From contig SMSO01000034.1 in the NCBI GenBank assembly GCA_004764695.1, positions 203,501-267,500 on the forward strand: a stretch of DNA of 64,000 bases. Reading direction: 5' to 3'. The position numbers were made by a program, and so were the translations under genes. The stretch's first letter is position 1; each line of letters starts with the position of its first letter. Source of the stretch: Schizochytrium sp. TIO01. Taxonomy: Eukaryota; Sar; Bigyra; Thraustochytrida; Thraustochytriidae. This document shows, piece by piece, positions 34,319 to 43,658 of this stretch. The notes beneath the pieces were generated by a model. That model was not told the DNA's origin and searched no databases. It was given only the letters and a program-made list of their open reading frames with translations.

Positions 34319-34412
34319 TTATTTTTTTAGCTGGTTGAAATTGTTTGCACCAATGTTATTTTGCGCTGGCAATATATAGTAAAAGCAATAAGATTACTTA
34401 TTGTTAGATAGA

Positions 34413-37412
34413 ATGATCCGGTGTTTGCTTTTTGTTTTGATTGTTGGATTTGTTGATGCGAGCACTTATAGCAATGGTGTGACTACAGATACAATTCGAG
34501 CGGTCAGAATTATACCCAACAGCAGCTACTCTTCGTTGGTTCCGAGTGATGAGATTATGGCCGATATAGGCAGCGATTTGAGTACGTTCTATTACTCAAG
34601 TTCTGGTGGTAGTTTTGATGTTCACTTATCGGTTGATGAGACTACCTATGTGATGGAATCTTTTAGTATTGATGAATCAAATAATTGTTACATCAATGGA
34701 GTAGAGGTGACTTCGAGTAGCATGCTTGTTTATGAAGAAGCTTTTGCTCTCGCGGAAGATAGTGCAAATGCGTCTACATATGACTCTGTTGCTCTGTTCA
34801 CCCCTTATTGTAACCTGGGGTATGTTGGAGTTGCTTATGTTGTTGGTTCTCGGTTGCATATGAACGTTGTCGCAAGTTCAGTGAATTCAACCGCTTATCT
34901 CATGGGAGTTTTAGCGCATGAGTTTGGTCACAATCTTGGTTTGCTGCATGCTCATGCTATTGATGGAGAATATGGTAATGAATATGATGAGATGGGTTCA
35001 AAGGCTGAGCCGCTGTTAGCTCAATTTAGTACCTACTACAAGTACTTTTTGGGGTGGATTCCGGAAGAGAGTATTTTGCAAATGTCACATGGTTTGTATT
35101 GCGAAGCGGACGAGTCTTGTGTAAGTGATGATACAACTGTGTGGCTCTACGCTCACGATACAGGAGAGGGGTTTAATTCATCTCTGTACTACTGTATTCT
35201 TTATCGGTTGGAGTATCCAAATACATACATGACGTTGGAATTCCGATCACTCTATGAGAGTGATCTTCCAGGCGTGATGATGGAATGTGTAACAAGGCGT
35301 TATGAAGATATTGCAGGTCCTAGTTACTTGATCGATCCAACTGGCTTGCCCAGATTGGTGACTGATACAACTGGAGCTGCTTTTGTCCCTGTAAATTCTA
35401 CCTATGTGTATGATTATCGCGAGGGGGGGAATGCAGTTGCGGTGACTGTGTTAGAACTTGATGAGGATACTCAGCGCGTGAAAGTCAGAGTAAGGCATAT
35501 GAATAAAAGTGCCAATGATGTAGATGAATTTGAGAATGAACTGCAAAATTTGGCTTCTATTTCTTGCGGCGACACAGTGAATTATACAGAAGCGGTGGGG
35601 CGTACATTGTTTCATTTGGAAACTCCCAACCCTTCAAAGGTTTCTTTGAATGTAACTTGTGGTGACTACCTAGACGCTTACATTTTTGGAGGCAAACCAT
35701 TTCATCTATTCAGTGATAGGCAAGGTGAATTTAACCTTGCCACATTTAATTCGACTAGCTTGTATGATTGGAATCGGGCATTTGATGTTTCCGGTGTTGA
35801 ATACTGTTCTGCGGATGCTTGCAATGTTGCTTTAACGGTTTCTCCATTTCTAAGTTATGCGGGCGAGATGATCTTTTATGCTGTTCCTGGAGTCTCAAGT
35901 GGACCCGCTGGGACTGTTTATGTGAATGACCAATATGAAGTGTACCTTAAATCAGTGTACATGGGGTACTATGGGATTTATTATTATTGCTGGGTCTTTT
36001 GCACCAGTTTGGCATGCGGTTCGTTTTACGGATTGGTCGGTTCGACCACACTCATTTATCTATCCGAACTGACGGAGGACGATATTGCTTTTACTTATCC
36101 TATTACCACCAGTTCTTCGCGAAGTTGGACCTCCGCGTGCACTTCCGAAAGCCGGACTGCAGATTTACAAAATGCTTATGCATACCCTACCCGATACTTT
36201 ACTGAAAATTTTGAGGTACACACCTTTACCAATGACAGTAACTATCTTCTCATTACGGGCGGTGTAGATGGTGCTACTGCGGAAGTTGTTTGTGATGTGA
36301 TTTACTGTGGTAGTAATATGTTCATGAATGAATCGAGTGGTCTTTGCGAACCATGTGGTCAAGGTATGATGTCGGAACCGAACAGCACTAGCTGTGTTGT
36401 GGATTGTTCTTATCTAATGCTGGAATCTCCATACGTGAGTTCAACTGGAGTGATGAAAACGACGGGTAAATATGTAGATTTAAAGGGTTCTTGGGAGTTA
36501 TATTCTAATGGTGGACGGGATACGAGTTATTTACTATACTTCCTTAATACTCAGGGGTGGGTTCTTGGGACCGGTTCTGTTGCTTCTGCAGCCTATTCTT
36601 ATGAGGTGAGTGCGAGCAATTACCGACATCCAGTGCTCGGTGAATCTGGAGTTGAATCTGGATATTCCTTGACATGTATGTGTGCAGATTTCCCTTATTG
36701 TGGAGAATGCGATGGTCTTGGCGATGGTGCAATGGTAAGTCCTCTCGATGGTACCTCTTGTTTTGTTCCGTACGAATCTATCTACGTAACATCTAATGAA
36801 AATCATAGTATAGCAGGGAATTATAACTTCACCACTATGACAGATGGTTATCCAGTCTTTAGCTCTGCGAATTATACTCTGACTCGTGATTACTCTGGTG
36901 AGTGGTCGTTCGTTGCTCTTGTTAACTCCTCGACTGTGGCTACGAAGTCAGAAAGCATTAGCGTCTTTTGGCCAACGAATATTAGCAGTACAACGGCGTG
37001 GTCAACTGGTTATCTTTCTATTGCTCCACAAGAGAACTCTCTTGTCATGCAGGACATCTATTCTTCAACATTTTTTGCTATAACTCCTGCACCAACATCG
37101 TCACCTACTATGCCGACGCCTTTACCAACATCGTCACCTACAGTTTCACCCACGGCTCCAACTCCTGCACCAACAATGAGACCTACGCTTGGAAATCCTT
37201 CTTCAGCACCTACGATTTCAGATGATACTAGTCTTTCTTACTTAAAGGAACTGTTTGAACAAATTGGTTCAAATCATATTTATCTAGGTCTCACAGTCGG
37301 TGCACTTTCTTTGCTCTGTTTTATGGTGATTTATCGTTTTGTTTATTATAATAGGTCTCATCAGATTGCAACACAGTATAATTTCGCGAATCAAATTGAT
37401 GACTTTTCATAA
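34413..37412 (+). CDS. Cell-surface zinc metalloprotease, gametolysin (M11)-like
   Basis: 999 residues. A signal peptide (about 1-17, LLFVLIVGFVDA) leads into a catalytic domain with the metzincin zinc motif HEFGHNLGLLH at 169-179 and a Met-turn YDEMG about 12 residues later, the arrangement of gametolysin-like M11 peptidases. A long Cys-containing ectodomain with many N-glycosylation sites follows. Near the C-terminus are a Thr/Pro/Ser stalk (about 895-935), a membrane helix (about 957-977) and a short cytosolic tail, so the enzyme is anchored with its active site outside. Gametolysins cut cell-wall or matrix glycoproteins; for a virus-derived copy, action on host surface matrix is a plausible inference. 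I start at the ATG at 34413, not the upstream TTG. Intact; its stop is 24 bp from that of the convergent Crinkler-like gene. Confidence 0.8.
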   Translation: MIRCLLFVLIVGFVDASTYSNGVTTDTIRAVRIIPNSSYSSLVPSDEIMADIGSDLSTFYYSSSGGSFDVHLSVDETTYVMESFSIDESNNCYINGVEVTSSSMLVYEEAFALAEDSANASTYDSVALFTPYCNLGYVGVAYVVGSRLHMNVVASSVNSTAYLMGVLAHEFGHNLGLLHAHAIDGEYGNEYDEMGSKAEPLLAQFSTYYKYFLGWIPEESILQMSHGLYCEADESCVSDDTTVWLYAHDTGEGFNSSLYYCILYRLEYPNTYMTLEFRSLYESDLPGVMMECVTRRYEDIAGPSYLIDPTGLPRLVTDTTGAAFVPVNSTYVYDYREGGNAVAVTVLELDEDTQRVKVRVRHMNKSANDVDEFENELQNLASISCGDTVNYTEAVGRTLFHLETPNPSKVSLNVTCGDYLDAYIFGGKPFHLFSDRQGEFNLATFNSTSLYDWNRAFDVSGVEYCSADACNVALTVSPFLSYAGEMIFYAVPGVSSGPAGTVYVNDQYEVYLKSVYMGYYGIYYYCWVFCTSLACGSFYGLVGSTTLIYLSELTEDDIAFTYPITTSSSRSWTSACTSESRTADLQNAYAYPTRYFTENFEVHTFTNDSNYLLITGGVDGATAEVVCDVIYCGSNMFMNESSGLCEPCGQGMMSEPNSTSCVVDCSYLMLESPYVSSTGVMKTTGKYVDLKGSWELYSNGGRDTSYLLYFLNTQGWVLGTGSVASAAYSYEVSASNYRHPVLGESGVESGYSLTCMCADFPYCGECDGLGDGAMVSPLDGTSCFVPYESIYVTSNENHSIAGNYNFTTMTDGYPVFSSANYTLTRDYSGEWSFVALVNSSTVATKSESISVFWPTNISSTTAWSTGYLSIAPQENSLVMQDIYSSTFFAITPAPTSSPTMPTPLPTSSPTVSPTAPTPAPTMRPTLGNPSSAPTISDDTSLSYLKELFEQIGSNHIYLGLTVGALSLLCFMVIYRFVYYNRSHQIATQYNFANQIDDFS

Positions 37413-37436
37413 ATGTTTTATTTTTAATTGAGGTTT

Positions 37437-39584
37437 TCATTTTGGAGTTGTTCTTTCCCTCTCCAACGCAAGTCGAAGTCTAGCAATCTCTCGACTAGCG
37501 CTTAGTGCGAAGTCTTCCTCACTCATTTCTGACTTGCCAACGGACATGCCGAAGTCGATGATGACAGGCCTTTGAGTTTCCTTGTTGTATAGGATATTAC
37601 GGGTCGCCACATCACCATGCAGTACACCATGGGAGTGAATGTCATCGAGAGCATCCACTGCCTTTTCCACAAAGTCATCGGTGATGTCTTCAGGTCTTAA
37701 AGGTTCGCCAGAATACTTTGTTCCGAGGCCGTAAAGAAATCTTTCATCGAAAACGCCACAATCGATGAACACTGGGATGTGTATTCCTTGCAGCGGTTCT
37801 AATTGCTTGTAAATTTCAGCTTCATTGTCAAGTTCGTGCATCTGATCTGCTTGCTTAACAAGGTCCAATACCTTCACCACGTTGTCGCTCTTATCATCTC
37901 CTGCTTCGTGGAAGTTCAAACGAAATACTGCCCCTGTGCGACCGGGTGAAAGCGCGGTGCACCCAGCCTTGCGTAGCTTGACTAGTTCGACCGCTTCACC
38001 ATCCTTTGTATATTTTGCACCATACTTATTTAGTGTCGAAGAAGGTGGTCGTCCATTTGGTGACGAAGTCCGTGGTGATACATTTTTCGGCCTCTTTGGG
38101 TCCAGTCCGCTATTACATTCAGGTGGTAGATCTTTCCTACTAATCGGATCATCCGATTTGCAGGGAACCATCATAGAATATCCATAACCTCGGAAATCCA
38201 TAACTTGTTCATCAGCAGCGAGAAGAATAGCGAGTGCAACGAGCTGCAACGTACTGATTTTCTTATTTTCAGTATCACCCTCTTGATCCCATAAAATAGC
38301 TTCTGTGATAAGCAGATGTCCCCGCCCGTCTCTAATGAAAACATGAGTGTGTATATAGTTCGTGTAAATACCAACCAAAACCTCATTCAAAACCATGTAG
38401 TTGTAAAGTTGACGAATGACCGAATGGTCTTCATGCCGCTGTGAACCACAGAGAGGATTTAGGCATTCTTTATTACAATAATCATTAGCGAGTTTAGCAG
38501 TGGTGGGAAACCCAGGACCTTTGAATTCGCCCATGATCAACGGTTTGCGGTTACCGTCTTCTGACTTACAATTGATAGCAAAGTCTGCGCGACCTACTAG
38601 TCCTCCAGTCACAAGGTTTCCATACAAAGAGAGATCTTTAGGAATGGAATTGTTTTCAGTGGACGTCTGATTGAGTGCATGTGTTAGACATAGGATGGCA
38701 TTTGTAAACGCTTTGTCGACTGAACTTTCATTGTTAAGTTTTGCGAAGAGACCATAATTTGCAAATGTATTGACAAAGTCGACTGTAGTCTCGACGTTAT
38801 TCAGGATATCAATGTAGCCATGGTCTTCACAATAATTCCAGAAATTTGATGGAGAAAAATTATCCACCTGCAAGGGTGATACAGGGTATGATATTAAGTT
38901 CGCAAGACTTGTCTTGTTTGCGGTTAATTCACCCTCCTGTTTCCAGTTTGGTAGATGTACTTTGGTGGCATCCATCATCTTCTTCGGTTCCGGAGATGAC
39001 TGTAACCGTTCTCTTAGCGTTGAGATGTCTTTATCGGTAGAGGTTATAAGATCATGCACTTTTGCAAGGCGGGCACTATCTTCAAGAATTTGTTGCTTGG
39101 TCAGTCTTAAATCCTCTTCTTTTTCGATAATTTTTTTGGACAAATTCACGCAAAGGGCAAGAGTATCGTCCTGTATATCATCGGGCGAGTACCCGTACCT
39201 CTTCCGGAACGATGTTGACTTGATCTCACCACGACAGAAAGCATCGAGAAAGTCGTAGTCGTCCTCATGTCCTAGCTTTTCTTTAATTTTCTTCTCGATT
39301 TGCTTGATTTCTTGCGAAAGCTTGGCTTTTTCATCCTTGAGGTCCTCAAGTGCTCGATCCATACGCTCGTACTCCTCAGTCTTTTTTGCTTGCAAAGTTA
39401 AAGCCCGTTGCAAGAAGGATTCATCATCTGTTGGGAGTGTGCTTACGCGCCTGAAAGTGGTGCGCCTGTTTGGATCGTTTGTGAACATCTGAATTGATGA
39501 GGGGCGAGATTCACGTCTACTAGCGGCACTCCTTGCGAAATTGGAGGCTGCATTTCTAAGTCCCTTGATAGTAGCACCTATCAT
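37437..39584 (-). CDS. Crinkler-like protein: coiled coil, PD-(D/E)XK nuclease-like and kinase-like domains
   Basis: 715 residues. The basic N-terminus is followed by coiled coils (about 55-115 and 145-195). The middle has a restriction-endonuclease-like core: Asp334 in GRADF, and Glu353/Lys355 in GEFKG, with a downstream RQLYNYM helix. 545-690 is a minimal protein-kinase-like fold: Lys571 in VVKVLD, a Glu in NEAEIYKQL, catalytic loop HGDVATRN (656-663) and DFG (677-679); little follows, so the substrate lobe is short. REase and kinase C-domains are the two main effector types described for Crinkler (CRN) proteins, and fused examples fit that theme. No secretion signal. A paralogue lies at 43659-45194. 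Its activity (DNA cleavage, phosphorylation, or intragenomic conflict) is inferred. TGA stop. Confidence 0.72.
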   Translation of the reverse strand: MIGATIKGLRNAASNFARSAASRRESRPSSIQMFTNDPNRRTTFRRVSTLPTDDESFLQRALTLQAKKTEEYERMDRALEDLKDEKAKLSQEIKQIEKKIKEKLGHEDDYDFLDAFCRGEIKSTSFRKRYGYSPDDIQDDTLALCVNLSKKIIEKEEDLRLTKQQILEDSARLAKVHDLITSTDKDISTLRERLQSSPEPKKMMDATKVHLPNWKQEGELTANKTSLANLISYPVSPLQVDNFSPSNFWNYCEDHGYIDILNNVETTVDFVNTFANYGLFAKLNNESSVDKAFTNAILCLTHALNQTSTENNSIPKDLSLYGNLVTGGLVGRADFAINCKSEDGNRKPLIMGEFKGPGFPTTAKLANDYCNKECLNPLCGSQRHEDHSVIRQLYNYMVLNEVLVGIYTNYIHTHVFIRDGRGHLLITEAILWDQEGDTENKKISTLQLVALAILLAADEQVMDFRGYGYSMMVPCKSDDPISRKDLPPECNSGLDPKRPKNVSPRTSSPNGRPPSSTLNKYGAKYTKDGEAVELVKLRKAGCTALSPGRTGAVFRLNFHEAGDDKSDNVVKVLDLVKQADQMHELDNEAEIYKQLEPLQGIHIPVFIDCGVFDERFLYGLGTKYSGEPLRPEDITDDFVEKAVDALDDIHSHGVLHGDVATRNILYNKETQRPVIIDFGMSVGKSEMSEEDFALSASREIARLRLALERERTTPK

Positions 39585-39589
39585 GGTGT

Positions 39590-40560
39590 TCGTTCGAACG
39601 ATTGGGTTTTGCTGCTCTTGAGAACTAGGTTTGGATGCTTCCTCTATTGTTTATACTTGATTTACTAATGAATGGTACTAGTAGATATTCCTACTTATTT
39701 TTTGTTTCTTACACACCCTCAAATCAAACCCATATCTTCTTCTAATGACTCATACACTGCACGAGGGATAAACTATAAAACAAGCTATATAGGTGCAATA
39801 GTATGCTAAGTATTCTTTTTTAAAAAATACTACTCAATAAGTGCTAGTATTTTGCGAAACCCATAATAATCTGCGAATTAAAGTCTGCTGTGCTCGTTTG
39901 CATAACTTTGATGCCGTGGCTGGTGGCGTGGCCGCAGCGTCCACGAATCTATTTCTCTCCTCGCACGCGCCGTATGCCGTGTGCGCGCACGCACACGCGC
40001 TCATTCTACCCATCTCTCCCTCCACTGTTCGATCACGCAAGTCAAACGTTGTGATGATTCGATGCAAGTGGGTAAGATCGATACCCCCGCTCGCCAAGGC
40101 CAAGGACAACTTTCCATGCATCGTTTGACTGCGTAAGTCGAAAGTTGTGCAGGTTGTGCTGGCTCGTGCCGGTAGGTAGGAGAAGAGAAGATCGGTCCTC
40201 TCAGTAGACCTTGATCAAGCGTAAGTCGCGAGTTGTGCAGGCAGTGCTAAGCAGGAGAGGAGAATTGAAGATCGGCCCTCTCAGTAGCCCTTGATCGATC
40301 GTTTGATTGAGTTGTGCAGGCAGTGTTGTTTGAGACTTGAAGAACGATCCTCTGACTCGCCAGTGGTAGAGGTTTGACTACTTATCTTTCGATCGCCTAA
40401 GTCGAGAGTTGTGCAGTTTGTGGGATGAGAGAAGATCGATAGATAGATACCCTCCCTCGCTCACTAACTCTCAGTAGACCTTGATCATTAAATCGCGTAA
40501 GTCAAAAGTTGTGCAGAGGGGTAGAAGAAGAAAGGGAGAAGAGAAGATACGAGAGACATC
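39590..40560. repeat. Duplicated upstream module with degenerate ~90-bp repeats (copy A)
   Basis: The DNA upstream of the Crinkler-like gene matches that upstream of its paralogue (45,200-46,100). Within it the phrase aagtcgaaagttgtgcagg recurs with variations near 40,134, 40,222, 40,311, 40,399 and 40,498, spaced about 85-100 bp and interleaved with ctctcagtagaccttgatca. It lies between a minus-strand gene and a broken plus-strand gene, so it may hold a bidirectional promoter. Frames of 95 codons on both strands here are repeat-driven and rejected. Confidence 0.75.
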
Positions 40561-41380
40561 ATGGGACGAGTTGATGAACCAAAATTTGACGTTCAGAAAG
40601 TAACTTTGACAAGATGGATCAGTCGGTTCAAGATTCGATTTATCGAATTTACCTAGTAAAAGCGATAAAGCGCCTGATTTGATTTATAACATTGTTACTT
40701 TCATTGAAGGTGTAGAACCAGTATATACGCCAGACGGATTGCCGACACACAATTTCTTAAAATATGCTTTGGAATTTGCTCTACAGTACAAACCCCGCTA
40801 CATTGATTGTGTCAACGAACTTGTGGATCTGGAGGGCTTTACCTTTTGGTTATCTGAACAGAACGCATCAGAGCTTTCTACTCGCGGAGTGATTCTTTTG
40901 AAACTGGTTCTGGTAATCAAAAGATAAAAACATTGAAAGTCTGGGGAAGTTGAGGACGGAGATGTCTAAACTGTTCATGGAGGTTGATTTTCCTTCTGGG
41001 ATAATTAAGAATGTACAACTGCGTGAGGTTCCTAATTATGTTGCGGAGCGCTTCTTGCGCAATGTATTTCCATCAACTACGGACTACCGACGCCATTATT
41101 TATACCACGAATAAACCTTTCTACCGATTCAAAAGAACCTTCTGTCAGAGGGGACATCACATACTCTAAGTCGGTGTCAAAAGTCGGCAAACGATACGGT
41201 CTTTCAAGGGTCCCGGTGGATCTGGCAAGACCCGTCTAGGTGTTGAGTTGGCAAAACATGGAGTGAACTATGTCGATGAAGATAAAAAGAAAGCTTTATC
41301 TGCGTTTATTCAGATGAATAAACACCTTTGTTTAGACTCCTCGTACTTTCGTCAAGAATATAAATTCGGGGCTCGATGAA
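40561..41380 (+). pseudogene. Broken P-loop NTPase gene, possible Crinkler NTPase remnant
   Basis: Coding-quality fragments appear successively in different plus frames, starting at an ATG at 40561. Fragment one breaks after about 17 codons. The second (to 40,927) contains YNIVTFIEGVEPVYTPDG and ELVDLEGFTFWLSEQN. The third (about 40,950-41,110) ends FPSTTDYRRHYLYHE. The fourth (about 41,200-41,380) contains a Walker A motif, GPGGSGKTRLGVELAKHG. At least three frame breaks make it a pseudogene. Crinkler proteins classically carry a P-loop NTPase ahead of their effector domain, and this relic is divergent from a Crinkler-like nuclease-kinase gene, so an NTPase relic of that system is the best reading, not a certain one. 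Confidence 0.6.
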
Positions 41381-41389
41381 CAATGTCCG

Positions 41390-41790
41390 TCCTGGTTGTT
41401 TGGGCGTATGCTCTCTATTTTCGGACTCCATGGATGGTGCGTTTTCTCCTGCGTATCGCCTTTTTGACTAAACTTGCTTTCCTTTCCTACGTTCCTTTCT
41501 TTTTTTCTTTTTCCCCTTCAGTTCCTATTGCTTGTCAATCTTTAAAAAAAATAAAATAAAAATGTTTGTTGCTTTTTCATGGTCAAATGAACATTCTTTT
41601 TCTTTTTTATTCCTAATCATTAGAATGATTATTTTTTGACTTTTTCATGTTCATTTTTTTTTAATTCTCAATCAAATAACATTTTTTTTTTTTTTAAATA
41701 CCCAATCATTAGAATGAAAATAGCATTTTTCTTTTTTTATTTATTCCCAATCATTAGAATGAGAATAGCATTTTTTTTTTTTTTAATTCC
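41390..41790. repeat. T-rich spacer with recurring CCCAATCATTAGAATGA motif
   Basis: Polypyrimidine and poly-T tracts are punctuated by cccaatcattagaatgaaaatagcat-type repeats near 41,613, 41,702 and 41,747. No gene. It separates the P-loop relic from the 3' end of the resolvase gene. Confidence 0.7.
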
Positions 41791-41793
41791 CAA

Positions 41794-42420
41794 TCATGTT
41801 TTTGTTTTAATTGAGAGAATGTCTTGCTCTGCCAGAGTATATTTTGCAAAAGGGTTGACTTCCTTCGCAAGTACGATGGTGGGTAATATTGTTTGCGCAT
41901 AGAACATGATATATGCCATGGCGTCACCGAGGTGGTCTTTTTGAACTGCTTTTCTGAAGGCTGGTAAAGTGTGTAAAAGTTTTGAAGTGATTTCCACGAC
42001 CTGTACGCGCCTTTCAACTTTAGATTGTGACATTTTAAAATATGCATGCATGGAGCGTGGTGAGATCAATCGGACAAAAGATGATCCTTTCCTTGCCCCA
42101 AATCTCTGCTTTAGGAAAACATGGAGAAGCTGTTCAATGTCTTTGTGAGTACTTGTGATGGGCTACGCTTCGATGATGACTTGATCTACTTTTTGAAACC
42201 ATGGTCGGAGCAGCTCCACAAAATGGTGAACGAGATGTGCGCCTTTGCGATCCTTTTCTTCGAAAGGGCATTCTTTGGGTTTTTTACATGTAAGATTGCG
42301 AAGGTCTTGCATGTGCGCATAGACGGGCGTGATTTCAAACGTTTCATTGTCAATGTCTGCAAACGCACAGGCAAGATGGCTGAATCCCACATCTATTCCA
42401 ACGACTCGAGTAAGGTTCAT
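41794..42420 (-). pseudogene. Holliday junction resolvase, poxvirus A22/RuvC-like, with in-frame TAG
   Basis: One continuous frame of about 208 codons interrupted only by a single TAG at 42163-42165. Before it: the RNase H-fold motif I VVGIDVGFSHLACAF (Asp10) and the strand DQVIIEA carrying the acidic residue Glu84. After it: a helix-rich segment and the C-terminal acidic motif KDHLGDAMAYIM. The order and spacing match the viral A22/RuvC-like resolvases that resolve concatemeric or branched replication DNA in large DNA viruses. The TAG falls where this family often has Gln (IIEQ/IIEAQ), so a single CAG-to-TAG change is the simplest break; a read-through or recoded TAG is the alternative. The frame ends at TGA. 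Confidence 0.75.
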
Positions 42421-42464
42421 GTTTACTATTTTTTTTTTTTATAAAAATGATAATTTCGTTTATG

Positions 42465-42638
42465 TTATATTACTACAACGGTAGCCGAGGGCGTTTTTGT
42501 GGCTTTTTCCTTTTTAAGAAAGATGTGTGCGAGGATGAATAAAATCAGTATAAAGAACAATAGAATCGCCAAACCACCTCTGTCTAAGCCTAAAGATATT
42601 GCATTCTCCCTGAATGTGGAGTTCGTAATGTTCGACAT
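42465..42638 (-). CDS. 57-residue single-pass membrane protein
   Basis: A short gene with ATG at 42638 and TAA stop. About 22 soluble residues with an Asn-Thr/Ser glycosylation site precede one strong membrane helix (LAILLFFILILFILAHIF), then a Lys-rich tail. It lies 44 bp upstream of the resolvase on the same strand and 111 bp from the divergent Cys-rich nuclease gene. Small type III or tail-anchored proteins of this kind are common as envelope or membrane components in large DNA viruses; here that is inference from size and context. Confidence 0.5.
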   Translation of the reverse strand: MSNITNSTFRENAISLGLDRGGLAILLFFILILFILAHIFLKKEKATKTPSATVVVI

Positions 42639-42749
42639 GTAAATGTGATAAACAAACTACTAGGATTAGCGTTGATAATGTATTTATTGCAAAATCTTCA
42701 ATAACTAAACCCTTAATAGTGTGAGATTATAAAATAAAAAAGCTATATC

Positions 42750-43632
42750 ATGAGATTGAGGAGTAGTCGCGTTTATGTATTAGATGAAACTTTAAAAAAA
42801 CAATCTAAAAGAAATGAAGTAGTAGTGCATGGCAATAATGCTAAGACTAGAGAACATGTAGTAGATGAAACTTTAAAAAAACAATCTAAAAGAAATGAAG
42901 TAGTAGTGCATGGCAATAATGCTGAGACTAGAGAACATGTAGTAGATGAAACTTTAAAAAAACAATCTAAAAGAAAGAAAAGAAATAAAGTGGTAGATCC
43001 TGTTATTCGTGTATGTGGCAACGCTAAGACTATTTATAAATGTTCTCTGAGTGGTAGAGAATATTGGGTGGATAAGAACCGAGCTGGAGAAAACAGAAGA
43101 ATGTATTGTGGGCATGGACGAAAACCTAACCGGTGTGTAGATTGCGATGGCACGTATATTTGTATCCACAAGAGGCGCCGTACTTACTGCTTTATTTGTG
43201 AGCCTGATTCCAAAAACCTTTGCGAACGTAAGTGTGGGCGTCTTTTATCGAATCGTAGACTTTTCCGTAGGATTCGCATTTGTTGGACGTGTGAAAAGAG
43301 AGAGGAGCGTCATATGAGACTAGAAAATGAGTGGAACGAGCGTTTTCATTCTTGGGGATTTCACCCTTCGAGCCATGATCGCATCATCAAAGATAGTGCA
43401 TGTAAGGTAGTAAACCGTCGGCGTGCTGACTTTGCTTTTTTCAGATAATGACTTACCCTATTATATTGTGGTCGAATGCGATGAAGAAAGTCACAGTGGT
43501 TATGACATAGCATGTGAAATGAAAAGATTGCAGGAAATTCATGATCAGTTAATTGGTAATGGAAGAAGTGTGAAGCCTTTGGTGATTATCCGTTTCAACC
43601 CGTACCCATCAAGTTGTAATAATGGTAAATGA
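42750..43632 (+). pseudogene. Cys/His-rich PD-(D/E)XK-like nuclease, one frameshift
   Basis: Two overlapping plus frames form one protein broken by a one-base shift in the T-run near 43,434-43,440. N-terminal part: three tandem copies of a 28-residue repeat (VDETLKKQSKRNEVVVHGNN...), then Cys/His pairs suggesting zinc knuckles (CGHGRKPNRCVDCDG, CIHKRRRTYCFIC, CERKCGRLL) and RRADFAFF. The second frame supplies VVECDEESHSGYDIACEMKR and VIIRFNPYP. The sequence D-x(n)-ECDE-x-H-x(2)-Y-x(3)-CE-x-KR and the zinc knuckles match a family of putative endonucleases frequent in giant viruses of protists. The frameshift may be real decay or an assembly error in the homopolymer. TGA stop. Confidence 0.65.
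42785..42975 (+). repeat. 84-bp in-frame tandem repeat
   Basis: Two full and one partial copies of an 84-bp unit starting gatgaaactttaaaaaaaca near 42,783, 42,867 and 42,951. A period divisible by three keeps the reading frame; it encodes a basic 28-residue unit. The copies differ at only one or two bases, so the expansion is recent. Confidence 0.9.
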
Positions 43633-43658
43633 ATCACCGCACCATCCTTTGAAAGTTC

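Noticed and set aside
39834-40128. 95-codon frames on both strands upstream of the Crinkler-like gene, repeated at 45,548-45,784
   Set aside because: They lie in the duplicated non-coding upstream module and diverge between copies without keeping the frame.
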